In this document: in pieces, positions 17,297-27,638 of the stretch | Numbering within the stretch: the first letter of the stretch is position 1 | Layout of the letters: each line of letters starts with the position of its first letter | Assembly (NCBI RefSeq): GCF_003076455.1 | Contig: NZ_CP020918.1 | Span: 1-64,000, forward strand | Length of the DNA stretch: 64,000 nucleotides | DNA from: Flavobacterium faecale | GTDB lineage: Bacteria; Bacteroidota; Bacteroidia; Flavobacteriales; Flavobacteriaceae | Reading direction: 5' to 3' | The notes under the pieces: model-generated | Seen by the model: only the letters and a program-made list of their open reading frames with translations | Told to the model about the DNA's origin: nothing | The model's database searches: none | Position numbers and translations under genes: made by a program

Positions 17297-18661
17297 TTAT
17301 TCCGTAGCCAAACGATCTTGATCAAGTTGATCAGACAAACGCTTTTCAATTAAGGGCGTTATCAACGTTTTGCGCGGATTTATTTTTACAAAGGGGAACA
17401 ATTCAAGTTCGTTTTTCATAAGATCTTCACGACTGGCATGTTTGGTAGTTCCAATCAATGGTTCCACTTTGGTATCAAACAACTGCTGTTCTTTGTCAGC
17501 ACTAATTTGGATTTTATTCTTAATTACACCTTCATTTAATAATTTCAGAAAGCCACCTTTGGTTTCCATTTCCTTAAAAAGTACGAGCGCTTTATCTGCC
17601 AATTGTTGGGTCAAACTTTCAATATAATAACTGCCATCAGCAGGATTATTTACTTTATCTAAGAAACTTTCTTCTTTTAAAATCAATAACTGATTGCGAG
17701 CAATTCGATCACCAAATTCATTGTCCTTATGGTAAACCGAATCATATGAAAGATTTGCGATACTATCTGCTCCGCCCAAAATTGCCGACATACACTCTAT
17801 CGTTGTACGCAACATATTTACATTGTAACCGTAAATAGTTTTATTTCGTTTGGATGGCGTAACAACTAAGTGACAATCCTGCTTATGGTCATATTCCTTA
17901 GCAAGAGTTTGGAATAAAATTCGAAAGGCACGTAATTTTGCAATCTCAAAAAAGTAATTGGAACCAACTGCAATTTCGAAAACAATCTTCGACTCGATTA
18001 CAGGAAATCTATTAAAATATTCATTAACATGACCAAGTCCGTATGCTAATTGTTGCACCATATTGGCACCTGCATTCTGGTACAAACTCATGTTTACACT
18101 CAAAAAAGAACTATTAGTCAAAAGACCAGAAAGTTTTTCTAAACTATCAAAATTAGTTTTATCGGGAGTTGAAAACCAATTACCCTCTTTTGCCAAATGC
18201 CCTATTGGATCAATACAATAATATAATGATGCATTTTTATTTCGAACACAATCTTCAATATTTCTAATAATTTCGATAGAAAAAAAACTAAAATTAAAGT
18301 AAATCGTTAATCCATCTAGCGGCAAACTTTGTAGCAATTGAGCAAGATTCAATGCCTCATTTTGAACTGTAAAACGTAAACTTTCGGCACCACGCGCTAA
18401 AGAATCTAAGGCACGCTCTATAGATTTATCAATGTCAAAAACAAAAATATTTTGACAGATCAAGAAACCATTACTCTGGCGGTTACAACTGTATTTTTTA
18501 ACTTGATCGTCACTGTGATAAAAAGGTTTTACCTTAATATCCTCCGGTGAGTTCCAAATCATGCTATCATTATAACTAGCTCCATCAAGTTCAAACTGAA
18601 TTTGTTGCTTCCAAAGTTTGGAAGAAACAGCATCAAATTGGTCAAATAAAGGAGTCGCCAT
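17297..18661 (-). CDS. mutA: Methylmalonyl-CoA mutase, small subunit
   Basis: The non-catalytic partner of MutB. The 454-aa protein resembles the mutase barrel (SLDGLTIYFNF-like strand segments, NMLRTTIECMSAILGGADSI about 279-298, and DRIARNQLLILKEESFLD to NPADGSYYIESLTQQLAD about 315-350). It lacks a B12-binding domain with DxHxxG, as expected for the small subunit but shorter than in actinobacteria. Here it is upstream of mutB with about 1.05 kb between them instead of being adjacent. Confidence 0.93.
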   Translation of the reverse strand: MATPLFDQFDAVSSKLWKQQIQFELDGASYNDSMIWNSPEDIKVKPFYHSDDQVKKYSCNRQSNGFLICQNIFVFDIDKSIERALDSLARGAESLRFTVQNEALNLAQLLQSLPLDGLTIYFNFSFFSIEIIRNIEDCVRNKNASLYYCIDPIGHLAKEGNWFSTPDKTNFDSLEKLSGLLTNSSFLSVNMSLYQNAGANMVQQLAYGLGHVNEYFNRFPVIESKIVFEIAVGSNYFFEIAKLRAFRILFQTLAKEYDHKQDCHLVVTPSKRNKTIYGYNVNMLRTTIECMSAILGGADSIANLSYDSVYHKDNEFGDRIARNQLLILKEESFLDKVNNPADGSYYIESLTQQLADKALVLFKEMETKGGFLKLLNEGVIKNKIQISADKEQQLFDTKVEPLIGTTKHASREDLMKNELELFPFVKINPRKTLITPLIEKRLSDQLDQDRLATE

Positions 18662-18717
18662 GGTATTTTAATTTTTTAGTAAAAAACTAATTTAAAAATA
18701 TAGAAAGCATTGATTTG

Positions 18718-19041
18718 TTAATTTTCAGGAATTGTATCTCCTTCAAATTCGATGATGTAGATGTCTTCACTATCTTTTTTCATGAAGTACTTTTCGCGTG
18801 CATATTTTTCAATTTGCTCGGGATTTTTCAATTGCTTAATTTGATTTTCATCCTTTTCAATCTCCTCTTGGTAATAAGCTTTATTCTCTTCTAATTCGCT
18901 AATTTGGTTATCGAGAATACGATGATCAAAATAAGAGTAATTGTCTAGAAAAATCATCCACGCCCCAAAGAATAACAAAACCCACATGTATTTGTTACTG
19001 ATAAACTTAAACCAAGATTTGTCTTTATAGGGATTGGCCAT
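18718..19041 (-). CDS. FtsB/DivIC-family septum formation initiator
   Basis: 107 aa with one membrane helix (about 16-34, NKYMWVLLFFGAWMIFLDN). A periplasmic coiled coil follows (about 40-75, QISELEENKAYYQEEIEKDE), then the family tail NPEQIEKYAREKYFMKKDSEDIYIIE. FtsB/DivIC proteins join FtsL and FtsQ/DivIB in the divisome. The gene sits 81 bp downstream of udk with a hairpin between them, and 56 bp upstream of mutA. Confidence 0.88.
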   Translation of the reverse strand: MANPYKDKSWFKFISNKYMWVLLFFGAWMIFLDNYSYFDHRILDNQISELEENKAYYQEEIEKDENQIKQLKNPEQIEKYAREKYFMKKDSEDIYIIEFEGDTIPEN

Positions 19042-19062
19042 TGTAGGGATTTTAAAATCAAG

Positions 19063-19096
19063 AATAAAGTAAGAGGCATTAGCTTCTTACTTTATT
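19063..19096 (-). terminator. Hairpin between udk and the divisome gene
   Basis: The stem AATAAAGTAAGA / TCTTACTTTATT has a 10-nt apical part. The minus-strand tail is only moderately T-rich, so it may be an attenuator or processing site. Confidence 0.5.
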
Positions 19097-19122
19097 TGAA
19101 TTGGATATAAAATTACAATAAA

Positions 19123-19731
19123 TTATAGTAATTTTTGATTTATAAGTGCGCGAACTACATCAATTGCTACACGATTGTGTCTATCATTCGGGATAATGAT
19201 ATCTGCAAATGCTTTTGTAGGCTCGATAAACTGCTGGTGCATAGGCTTTAAAGTTGTTTGGTAACGGCTCAAAACTTCATCCATATCTCTACCTCTTTCA
19301 GAAATATCACGTTTTAGTCGACGAATAAGGCGCTCATCAGAATCGGCATGCACAAAGATTTTTACATCAAACAAGTCACGTAATTCAGGACTGGTAAAAA
19401 TTAAAATTCCTTCTACAATTAAAACTTTTCGAGGGTGTGTACTAATAAAATCTTCTGTTCTATTGTGTGTTACAAAAGAATAAATAGGCTGATTGATGGT
19501 TTCACCGGCTTTCAATGCTTTTAAATGACTAACCAAAAGCTCGAAATCAATAGCACGAGGATGATCAAAATTGATAGAAGCACGCTCCTCAAAACTAAGA
19601 TGGTGCGTTTCATTGTAATAATGGTCTTGAGAAAGAATCCCAACCTCTTTTTCTGGAAATTGATTTAAAATCTGATTTACAACCGTAGTTTTTCCACTTC
19701 CTGTTCCACCTGCAATACCTATAATTAGCAT
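19123..19731 (-). CDS. udk: Uridine kinase
   Basis: Phosphorylates uridine and cytidine with ATP or GTP in pyrimidine salvage. The P-loop GIAGGTGSGKTT is at residues 5-16. SQDHYYNETHHLSFEERASI (about 35-54), NFDHPRAID, VEGILIF and RLIRRLKRDISERGR are characteristic. The 202-aa length is standard. A promoter box TATTTTTG (19763-19770, minus strand) lies about 30 bp upstream. Confidence 0.96.
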   Translation of the reverse strand: MLIIGIAGGTGSGKTTVVNQILNQFPEKEVGILSQDHYYNETHHLSFEERASINFDHPRAIDFELLVSHLKALKAGETINQPIYSFVTHNRTEDFISTHPRKVLIVEGILIFTSPELRDLFDVKIFVHADSDERLIRRLKRDISERGRDMDEVLSRYQTTLKPMHQQFIEPTKAFADIIIPNDRHNRVAIDVVRALINQKLL

Positions 19732-19762
19732 ATTTATTTTTTTTTCTGGTAATAATAAAGTG

Positions 19763-19770
19763 CAAAAATA
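19763..19770 (-). promoter_or_regulatory. -7 element for udk
   Basis: The minus strand reads TATTTTTG, an exact TAnnTTTG, 31 bp before the ATG. No clear -33 TTG is seen. Confidence 0.5.
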
Positions 19771-19871
19771 GGAATTTAAACTAATGGGATTTTAGTTTTA
19801 TGGCAAACATTTGAACTTATTTTTTTATAACTTTTAATATAAAGCAAAAAACAGCAAACTAATTGCTAATC

Positions 19872-21710
19872 CTACAATACTCGGTTGCACTGTACAACAC
19901 GTTTAGCATAATAGCTTTCTTTGATTGATGAGATAATTACCCCCGAATTTGACGCATGTATAAACTTCACATCGCCATCAATAGATTCCACTACCATTCC
20001 TACGTGGTTAATTCTACTACCACCTCTAGTTTTAAAGAAAATAAGATCTCCTTTTCTAGCTTGATCAACATCAACTACCGTTCCATATCGTGATTGTTCC
20101 AAGGATGTACGTGGTAACTGAATATCGTGCGCTCCATAGGTAACACACATTAAACCCGAACAGTCAAATCCAGATTTTGTAGTTCCTCCCATTTGGTATC
20201 GGATACCGATGTTATCAGAAGCCGTTTCTACCAATTGATCTGCAAATTCTACACTATATTTAAAACTATCTTTCTTTTCATCTGCCAAAGCATCATCAGC
20301 GCTTTTTTGTTTTTCTTCGAATGGAATATTGACCTTCACAGCATTTTGAATGGTCAAAACAGAACCTACAACAAGCTTTTTACGCATCTTCGGATTCATT
20401 TTTTCCAATTCTTTCACTGTAATTCCGTAATCGCTAGCAATACCGTATTTGGTTTCTTTAGGCAAGACAACGTGTGTAATAACTGCTTCTGATTTTGCGG
20501 CAACTGGAGTTTCCACCATCTTTTCAGGAGTTGTACTAGTTTGCGTTACAACTGCATTGGTTGTGCCATTTTTCGCAGGAATAATTATTTTTTGACCAAT
20601 TCTCAAGCCTTGTTCATCAAAAAACGAATTCGCTTTGTCCAACTCAGCAACCGTAATTCCGTATTCTCTGGCAATTCCGTATTTTGTTTGTTTGGCCAAT
20701 ACCTCGTGCTCCACACTTTTATCTTCATTAACCGCAGGAGTCACTACTTTGTCTGTAACCGTTTTTACATTTTGTAATTCTGGTACGACTTGTTTTGTTT
20801 CAACAATTTCTGCTGTTTTTTGAGTTACAGCAACTGGTAATGCGTTTGTAGGAAGAAAAATCTTCTGCCCTATTTTCAATTCTTCCGTTTGCAAAATCGG
20901 ATTAACAGCTTCGAGCAACGCTACCGTAACACCGTGCTCTTTAGCAATACTATATTTTGTTTGTTTAGCGGCTACTTCATACTCTTGTCCTTTTTGAATA
21001 TCTTGACCCTTATCTGCCAATTTAGGTTCTGTTTTTTTAATTGGAGTGATTTCTTCTTTAATAGATGAAACCTCCTTTTTATCTACTGCTGTAGTAGGAA
21101 CATATTTTTTTACAGGAATAAGTAGTTTTTGCCCGACTTTAAGTTCTTCCGTCTGCAAAATTGGATTTGCTTTTTCAAGATACGCTACAGTAATACCGTA
21201 ATCTTTTGCAATACTGTATTTTGTTTGTTTTGGTAACACCTCGTAATCAATTCCTTCAAAAGTACTTACAACTACCTCCGTATTAATTGGTTTTAGTGCA
21301 GGAACTTCAGTTTTAACTTCCTTACCACCTGAAATGATTATTTTCTGTCCAATTTGTAGGCCTGTATCTTTGATTGAAGGATTTGATTTGTATAAATCAT
21401 CAACCGTCAAACCATATTTTCGAGAAATACTATATGGAGATTCTTTCGCCTCCACTTCATGAATGATTTCTTTCGAAACGACTTCTTTCGAACCACCTAA
21501 AACAGGAATAAGTAAGGATGATTTATATTTTATACCACTCTTTGCTGTTGGATTAAGTTCGTAAATCTCTTTTATTGATACATTATACTGTTGCGCAATT
21601 TTTGAAATTGTTTCGCCCTTGGCAACAACATGTTCTGTCGTTTTTTGTTGCGAAAAACCAGAAAAACCTACTAACGATACTGATACTAAAATCCAATTGA
21701 AACACTTCAT
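19872..21710 (-). CDS. Six-LysM NlpC/P60 (C40) peptidoglycan hydrolase
   Basis: A secreted endopeptidase that probably cuts peptide stems or cross-links. A signal peptide (about 1-20) is followed by six LysM repeats (about 27-70, 82-128, 150-195, 244-290, 335-380 and 410-455). Repeats 3-6 share a KxTKYxIA-x-GxTVxxLE core and likely arose by duplication. The C-terminal NlpC/P60 domain has the Cys in FDCSGLMCVTYG (about 516) and His residues in INHVGM and FIHASNSG. The LysM array is longer than in most relatives, and Lys/Glu/Thr-rich linkers separate the repeats. Confidence 0.93.
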   Translation of the reverse strand: MKCFNWILVSVSLVGFSGFSQQKTTEHVVAKGETISKIAQQYNVSIKEIYELNPTAKSGIKYKSSLLIPVLGGSKEVVSKEIIHEVEAKESPYSISRKYGLTVDDLYKSNPSIKDTGLQIGQKIIISGGKEVKTEVPALKPINTEVVVSTFEGIDYEVLPKQTKYSIAKDYGITVAYLEKANPILQTEELKVGQKLLIPVKKYVPTTAVDKKEVSSIKEEITPIKKTEPKLADKGQDIQKGQEYEVAAKQTKYSIAKEHGVTVALLEAVNPILQTEELKIGQKIFLPTNALPVAVTQKTAEIVETKQVVPELQNVKTVTDKVVTPAVNEDKSVEHEVLAKQTKYGIAREYGITVAELDKANSFFDEQGLRIGQKIIIPAKNGTTNAVVTQTSTTPEKMVETPVAAKSEAVITHVVLPKETKYGIASDYGITVKELEKMNPKMRKKLVVGSVLTIQNAVKVNIPFEEKQKSADDALADEKKDSFKYSVEFADQLVETASDNIGIRYQMGGTTKSGFDCSGLMCVTYGAHDIQLPRTSLEQSRYGTVVDVDQARKGDLIFFKTRGGSRINHVGMVVESIDGDVKFIHASNSGVIISSIKESYYAKRVVQCNRVL

Positions 21711-21900
21711 ACAATCTAAACCTAATTTTTACAAAAGAAAGAGCTAAAACTTACCATTTGTGTCATAATATTAACTAAATGTTTGAAGTTACTTCAAAAA
21801 GATACTATAACACTATTATACAAACGTAAACTTAACCCATTTATGCAAATATCGCACTTTTTTTAACAAACTGCAGTACCGTATTTAACAAATATGAAAT

Positions 21901-21931
21901 AAAAAAGCACGTTACTTTCATAACGTGCTTT
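21901..21931 (-). terminator. Terminator of acnA
   Basis: The stem AAAGCACGTTA / TAACGTGCTTT has a 6-nt loop and a T6 tract on the minus strand. Confidence 0.93.
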
Positions 21932-21951
21932 AGTTTCTATATAATTGCTTT

Positions 21952-24213
21952 TTATGCTTCGGCAGCAATCAAATTAAGTGCAGACCCAGCAACATACCAA
22001 CCAATTTGACCGGCATTGTAAGTGTGATTTGCCAAAATTATATCTTTAGAACCATCCGCATGTACAAATTCAATTGACAATGGTTTTCCAGGTGCAAAAT
22101 CTACCAAATCCAAGAAATTAATTGTATCGTCTTCTTGTATTTTATCGTAATCTGCTTCATTAGCAAAAGTCAATCCTAACAAACCTTGTTTTTTTAGATT
22201 TGTCTCGTGTATACGTGCAAACGATTTTACCAATACCGCTTTTACACCTAAAAATCTAGGCTCCATAGCAGCATGCTCACGTGAAGAACCTTCACCATAA
22301 TTATGATCACCCACAACTACACTTGGAACTCCTGCCGCTTTGTATGCACGTGCGACCGCTGGAACAGCGTCGTACTCACCAGTTAACTGATTTTTTACAG
22401 CGTTTGTTTTTTGATTGTATGCATTAACTGCTCCAATCAACATATTATTCGAAATATTATCTAAATGTCCACGGAAACGCAACCAAGGACCTGCCATAGA
22501 AATATGATCGGTAGTACATTTACCATAGGCTTTGATCAGCAACTTAGCACCTATAATATTTTTACCATCCCAAGCTTCAAAAGGAGCTAATAATTGCAAA
22601 CGATCAGAAGATGAATCAACTTCAATCTTTATAGCAGAACCGTCTTGTGCCGGAGCTTGAAAACCATTATCATCTACCTCAAATCCTTTTTTAGGCAATT
22701 CGTCACCATAAGGTGCCGTTAACTTCACTTCTTCTCCTTTGTCATTCAACAATGTATCTGTTAAAGGATTAAAATCCAAACGACCGGCTATAGCAAGAGC
22801 CGCAACCATTTCTGGCGACGTTACAAAGGCATGCGTATTTGGGTTACCATCTGCTCGTTTTGAGAAGTTACGATTGAACGAATGCACGATAGTATTTTTT
22901 TCTTGTTTATCAGCTCCTGCTCTATCCCACTGACCAATACATGGCCCACAAGCATTAGTAAACACTTTAGTTCCCATTTTTTCAAAAGCGGCAATCATAC
23001 CATCTCTTTCGATAGTATATCTAATTTGCTCTGAACCTGGGTTTATACCAAATTCAGCTTTAGGCGTGATTCCGTGTTCGACAGCTTGATTTACTATGGA
23101 AACCGCTCTCGCCATATCCTCATAAGAAGAGTTCGTACAAGAACCAATCAATCCCCATTCCACTTTTATCGGCCATCCGTTTGCTTTAGCTTCTGCTTTC
23201 ATTTCAGAAACTGGCGTACCTCTATCTGGCGTGAAAGGTCCATTGATATGTGGCTCCAATTCAGATAAGTTGATTTCGATTACCTGATCAAAATATCGCT
23301 CAGGGTTAGCATACACCTCAACATCACCAGTAAGATAAGACGCAACAGTATCAGCAGCATCTACAACATCTTGACGACCGGTTGCAGACAAATACCTTCT
23401 CATTGAATCATCATAACCAAATGTAGAAGTTGTTGCACCAATTTCGGCACCCATATTACAAATGGTACCTTTACCTGTACATGACATATTTGTGGCACCT
23501 TCACCAAAATATTCAACAATAGCTCCTGTTCCTCCTTTTACAGTTAGAATATCAGCGACTTTTAAGATCACATCTTTTGGAGCTGTCCAACCAGATAATT
23601 TACCCGTTAACTTCACTCCTATTAATTTAGGAAACTTCAATTCCCATCCCATACCAGACATTACATCAACAGCATCAGCTCCACCAACACCAATTGCCAG
23701 CATCCCTAATCCACCTGCGTTAACAGTATGCGAATCAGTTCCAATCATCATTCCTCCAGGGAAAGCATAATTTTCTAACACAATTTGATGAATAATTCCT
23801 GATCCTGGTTTCCAGAATCCAATTCCATATTTATTCGAAACAGAAGAAAGGAAATCAAATACTTCGCTAGATTGTTTTTTAGCGTAAGCTAAATCTTTTT
23901 CGGCTCCTACTTTTGCCAAAATTAAGTGATCGCAATGTACAGTTGTAGGCACAGCAACCGTCTTTTTACCGGCATGCATAAATTGCAACAACGCCATTTG
24001 CGCCGTTGCATCTTGGCAAGCAACTCTATCGGGTGCGAAATCTACATAATCAACCCCTCTTTTGTATCCTTGTTTTGCAGCACCTTCCCAAAGGTGGCTA
24101 TATAAAATCTTCTCTGTCAATGTAAGTGGACGTCCAACAATTTCACGTGCAGCGTCAACACGACTAGTCATGTTGCTATACACCTTTTTAATCATTTCAA
24201 TATCAAATGCCAT
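21952..24213 (-). CDS. acnA: Aconitate hydratase, mitochondrial-type AcnA
   Basis: A 4Fe-4S enzyme interconverting citrate and isocitrate in the TCA cycle. I start at ATG 24213 ([15 protein letters not shown]), three codons after another possible start, to match the family. Cluster cysteines are in [13 protein letters not shown] (about 360) and [14 protein letters not shown] (about 422-426). The swivel domain [22 protein letters not shown] is near the C-terminus. The approximately 753-aa length matches mitochondrial aconitase rather than the longer IRP/AcnA form. It lies downstream of acnB, separated by a terminator. Confidence 0.96.
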   Translation of the reverse strand: MAFDIEMIKKVYSNMTSRVDAAREIVGRPLTLTEKILYSHLWEGAAKQGYKRGVDYVDFAPDRVACQDATAQMALLQFMHAGKKTVAVPTTVHCDHLILAKVGAEKDLAYAKKQSSEVFDFLSSVSNKYGIGFWKPGSGIIHQIVLENYAFPGGMMIGTDSHTVNAGGLGMLAIGVGGADAVDVMSGMGWELKFPKLIGVKLTGKLSGWTAPKDVILKVADILTVKGGTGAIVEYFGEGATNMSCTGKGTICNMGAEIGATTSTFGYDDSMRRYLSATGRQDVVDAADTVASYLTGDVEVYANPERYFDQVIEINLSELEPHINGPFTPDRGTPVSEMKAEAKANGWPIKVEWGLIGSCTNSSYEDMARAVSIVNQAVEHGITPKAEFGINPGSEQIRYTIERDGMIAAFEKMGTKVFTNACGPCIGQWDRAGADKQEKNTIVHSFNRNFSKRADGNPNTHAFVTSPEMVAALAIAGRLDFNPLTDTLLNDKGEEVKLTAPYGDELPKKGFEVDDNGFQAPAQDGSAIKIEVDSSSDRLQLLAPFEAWDGKNIIGAKLLIKAYGKCTTDHISMAGPWLRFRGHLDNISNNMLIGAVNAYNQKTNAVKNQLTGEYDAVPAVARAYKAAGVPSVVVGDHNYGEGSSREHAAMEPRFLGVKAVLVKSFARIHETNLKKQGLLGLTFANEADYDKIQEDDTINFLDLVDFAPGKPLSIEFVHADGSKDIILANHTYNAGQIGWYVAGSALNLIAAEA

Positions 24214-24267
24214 GTGTATCAATGTTTAAGTTAGTTTATTTTCAATACACAAGTTACGAAAAATAAA

Positions 24268-24296
24268 AAAAGCCTGAATCAAAGATTCAGGCTTTT
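24268..24296 (-). terminator. Terminator between acnB and acnA
   Basis: The stem AAAAGCCTGAATC / GATTCAGGCTTTT has a 3-nt loop. The T-tract lies on the minus strand. Confidence 0.92.
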
Positions 24297-24321
24297 ATAA
24301 TATAATTAACTTCTCGTAGGA

Positions 24322-27093
24322 TTATTGAACCAATAATTTATGAGATGGAGCAAATTGCGTTAGGTTAATTCCTTTTACAGCTGCTTTATATTCTTCCATA
24401 GTTGGTGTTCTACCTAATATAGTAGACAATACTACTACTGGAGTAGAAGACAATAAAGATTCTCCTTTTTTACCTTCAGAATCTTCCACTACACGCCCTT
24501 GAAAAAGACGAGTTGAAGTTGCCATTACAGTATCTCCTTTTGCTGCTTTTTCTTGGTTACCCATACATAAGTTACAACCAGGACGCTCTAAGTAAAGAAT
24601 ATTTTCATAGCCAGTACGTGCAACCCCTTTTGGAGCATTATCATCAAATTCGAAACCAGAATATTTTTGCAACACTTCCCAGTCACCTTCTGCTTTCAAC
24701 TCATCAACAATATTGTACGTTGGTGGAGCAACAACTAATGGTGCTTTAAATTCTACTTTACCAAATTGTGCATCAATATTTTTAAGCATTTGCGAAAGGA
24801 TTTTCAAATCTCCTTTGTGAACCATACATGATCCAACAAAACCTAAATCAACTTTTTTAGTTCCACCATAAAATGATAATGGTCTAATAGTATCGTGTGT
24901 ATATCTCTTAGAAACATCTGCATTATTAACGTCTGGATCTGCAATCATTGGTTCTTCTACAATGTCAAGATCAATAACTACTTCTGCATAATATTTTGCA
25001 TTAGCATCTGGAGTTAAAGCTGGTTTAGCACCAGATCTAATATCAGCGATTCTTTGATCAGCGATAGCGATCAAACCTTTAAGCACTTGTTTTGCATTAT
25101 CCATCCCTTTATCAATCATGATCTGGATTCTTTTCTTAGCAATCAACAATGATTCAATCAATGTTTCATCCTCAGAAATACAGATAGAAGCTTTTGCCTT
25201 CATCTCTGCAGTCCAGTCTGTAAAAGTAAAGGCCTGATCTGCAGTAAGTGTACCTAAGTGTACTTCGATAATTCTACCTTGGAATACATTTTCCCCACCA
25301 AATTGTTTCAACATTTGAGATTGAGTAGCGTGAACCACATCACGGAAATCCATATAGGTTTTCATATCCCCTTTGAAAGTTACTTTTACTGATTCTGGAA
25401 TTGGCATTGAAGCTTCACCCGTAGCCAATGCAAGTGCAACTGTACCTGAATCGGCACCAAAAGCAACACCTTTTGACATTCTTGTATGAGAGTCACCACC
25501 GATAATGATAGCCCACTCATCAACAGTAATATCATTCAATACTTTATGAATAACATCTGTCATTGCAAGGTATTCTCCTTTAGGGTCACGTGCAGTAATC
25601 AAACCAAAGTCATTCATAAATTTCATCAATCTAGGAATATTTGCTTTCGACTTATTATCCCATACCGATGCAGTATGACAACCTGATTGGTAAGCACCAT
25701 CAACAATAGGAGAAATAACTGTAGCAGCCATAGACTCTAACTCTTGAGAGGTCATCAACCCTGTAGTATCTTGAGACCCTACAATGTTTACCTCTACACG
25801 TACATCTGATCCTGCGTGTAACACTTTACCAGGCGTAGTTCCAACTGCATTTTTATTGAAGATTTTCTCTACAGCAGTAAGTCCTTGTCCTTCAACAGAA
25901 ACTTCTTTTGATGCAGCAAAAACCGGAACGATATCAATACCTAAAGTTTTTGAAGCAAAAGTTTGTAACTTTTTACCAAAAACAATAGCATAAGAACCAC
26001 CCGCTTTTATAAATTCCATTTTTTGAGGTGTAAAAGCTTTAGAAATATCTTTTAGCTCTTTGTCCCCATTGTATAATTTTTTTGTTTTAGTATTGATCGT
26101 AAGCACAGTACCTGTAGCAACAGAATATGCCTCTTCTAGAACAACATCACCGTTTTCATTACGTACAGCATTCCCTTTCTCATCAACTACTTTTACCCAG
26201 TTTTGAAGGTCTAACCCAATTCCACCGGTTACATCAACCGTAGTCAAGAAAATTGGTGAAATTCCGTTTGTACCCGCTACAATTGGAGCGATATTAATAA
26301 AAGGAACATAAGGACTTGCTTTTCTACCTGTCCATAATGCTACGTTATTCACACCTGACATTCTTGATGATCCAACACCCATTGTCCCTTTTTCAGCAAT
26401 CAACATCACACTTTTATCCGGATGTTGCGCTTGCAATGCTTGAATTTCAATCTGAGCTTCAGGAGAAATCAGGCATTTTCCATGTAATTCACGGTCAGAA
26501 CGAGAGTGAGCTTGGTTTCCTGGAGACAATAAATCTGTAGAAATATCTCCTTCACCCGCAACATAAGTTACTACTTTAATTTCTTCAACAACTTCTGGAA
26601 GTTTTGTAAAGAATTCTGCTTTCGCATAACTTTCCAAAATTTCTTTTGCAACAACGTTTCCAGCCTTAAATGCAGCTTCTAAACGATCTGTATCTGCTTC
26701 GTAAAGGAAAAATTGCGTCTTAAGTACTTTCGCAGCTTCTGTAGCAATTGCAACATCATTACCTAGAGCCAAATCAAGTAAAACTCCCATTGAAGGTCCA
26801 CCTTTCATATGTGATAATAATTCAAAAGCAAAAGCAGGAGCAATTTCAGCAACCACTGATTCACCCAAGATAATTGATTTCAAGAAGGTAGCTTTCACAG
26901 CTGCAGCAGGTGTAGTACCTGGCACAGTATTGAAGGTGAAGAAATTAAGAGATTCTTCACGATGAGGATTATTTGAATCCTTAATTTGAGCAATAATTTC
27001 GCTAAGTAATTCAGCTCCATCAATAGGCTTCGGATGAAGTCCTTGTGCTTTTCTTTCTTCGATTTCTTGTAGATAATCGTTGTAAATATTCAT
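24322..27093 (-). CDS. acnB: Bifunctional aconitate hydratase 2 / 2-methylisocitrate dehydratase
   Basis: A 923-aa AcnB-type aconitase that also hydrates 2-methyl-cis-aconitate in the methylcitrate cycle. The N-terminal HEAT-like domain (MNIYNDYLQEIEERKAQGLHPKPI) precedes the swivel domain, where AEKGTMGVGSSRMSGVNN is typical. The catalytic domain has GGDSHTRMSKGVAFGADSG, FVGSCMVHKGDLKI and RPGCNLCMGNQEKAAKGD, supplying the 4Fe-4S cysteines. A promoter box TAAATTTG (27182-27189, minus strand) lies about 90 bp upstream. Confidence 0.96.
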   Translation of the reverse strand: MNIYNDYLQEIEERKAQGLHPKPIDGAELLSEIIAQIKDSNNPHREESLNFFTFNTVPGTTPAAAVKATFLKSIILGESVVAEIAPAFAFELLSHMKGGPSMGVLLDLALGNDVAIATEAAKVLKTQFFLYEADTDRLEAAFKAGNVVAKEILESYAKAEFFTKLPEVVEEIKVVTYVAGEGDISTDLLSPGNQAHSRSDRELHGKCLISPEAQIEIQALQAQHPDKSVMLIAEKGTMGVGSSRMSGVNNVALWTGRKASPYVPFINIAPIVAGTNGISPIFLTTVDVTGGIGLDLQNWVKVVDEKGNAVRNENGDVVLEEAYSVATGTVLTINTKTKKLYNGDKELKDISKAFTPQKMEFIKAGGSYAIVFGKKLQTFASKTLGIDIVPVFAASKEVSVEGQGLTAVEKIFNKNAVGTTPGKVLHAGSDVRVEVNIVGSQDTTGLMTSQELESMAATVISPIVDGAYQSGCHTASVWDNKSKANIPRLMKFMNDFGLITARDPKGEYLAMTDVIHKVLNDITVDEWAIIIGGDSHTRMSKGVAFGADSGTVALALATGEASMPIPESVKVTFKGDMKTYMDFRDVVHATQSQMLKQFGGENVFQGRIIEVHLGTLTADQAFTFTDWTAEMKAKASICISEDETLIESLLIAKKRIQIMIDKGMDNAKQVLKGLIAIADQRIADIRSGAKPALTPDANAKYYAEVVIDLDIVEEPMIADPDVNNADVSKRYTHDTIRPLSFYGGTKKVDLGFVGSCMVHKGDLKILSQMLKNIDAQFGKVEFKAPLVVAPPTYNIVDELKAEGDWEVLQKYSGFEFDDNAPKGVARTGYENILYLERPGCNLCMGNQEKAAKGDTVMATSTRLFQGRVVEDSEGKKGESLLSSTPVVVLSTILGRTPTMEEYKAAVKGINLTQFAPSHKLLVQ

Positions 27094-27638
27094 AGTAGCA
27101 GTCTTTATAAGTTAAAAGCTTTCCTTCGATTATCTCAAAGAATAAAAGCCAAAACATCTAGGTGTTAATTTATTTGTGTCGCAAATTTAGTTATTTAAGC
27201 TGAGATTTAAAAAAAATTAATAGTGGAGCAATCTTTAAAAAAAATATTTATCAAAATTGAATTTTAGACCTTAAAAATAGCAATATGAGAATATTTTAAC
27301 TTAAAAATAAAAAATCAGCAATTATCACCTTAATAATCGTCGATTTAAAAAAATTGAATTTAATAGGTAGAAAGAAAACGTTGTAGTTATTTTTTAAATC
27401 TAATATAAAATCACAAAAAACTTTTCTTTACAACAATATTCATAACACTAACCTTAACTTTTTCTTACCCATTTTATCGTCAGACAGTAATCACAAAGAA
27501 TTAAAACTTAAATTCTAAGTATAAATTCACCGATGTCTCTATTTATATAAAAAAAACCAGTCAAAAATTTTGACTGGTTTAAAGATATTCGAATAATGTT
27601 CATATTACAGCCTCAATATTAGTTAGATAAAACATCCA
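27094..27638. other. AT-rich intergenic gap upstream of acnB
   Basis: Besides the acnB promoter box (27182-27189) and the alginate lyase terminator (27549-27580), I see only AT-rich sequence with no ORF or structured RNA. Confidence 0.6.
27549..27580 (-). terminator. Terminator of the alginate lyase gene
   Basis: The stem AAACCAGTCAAAA / TTTTGACTGGTTT has almost no loop. The minus-strand T-tract follows. Confidence 0.9.
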
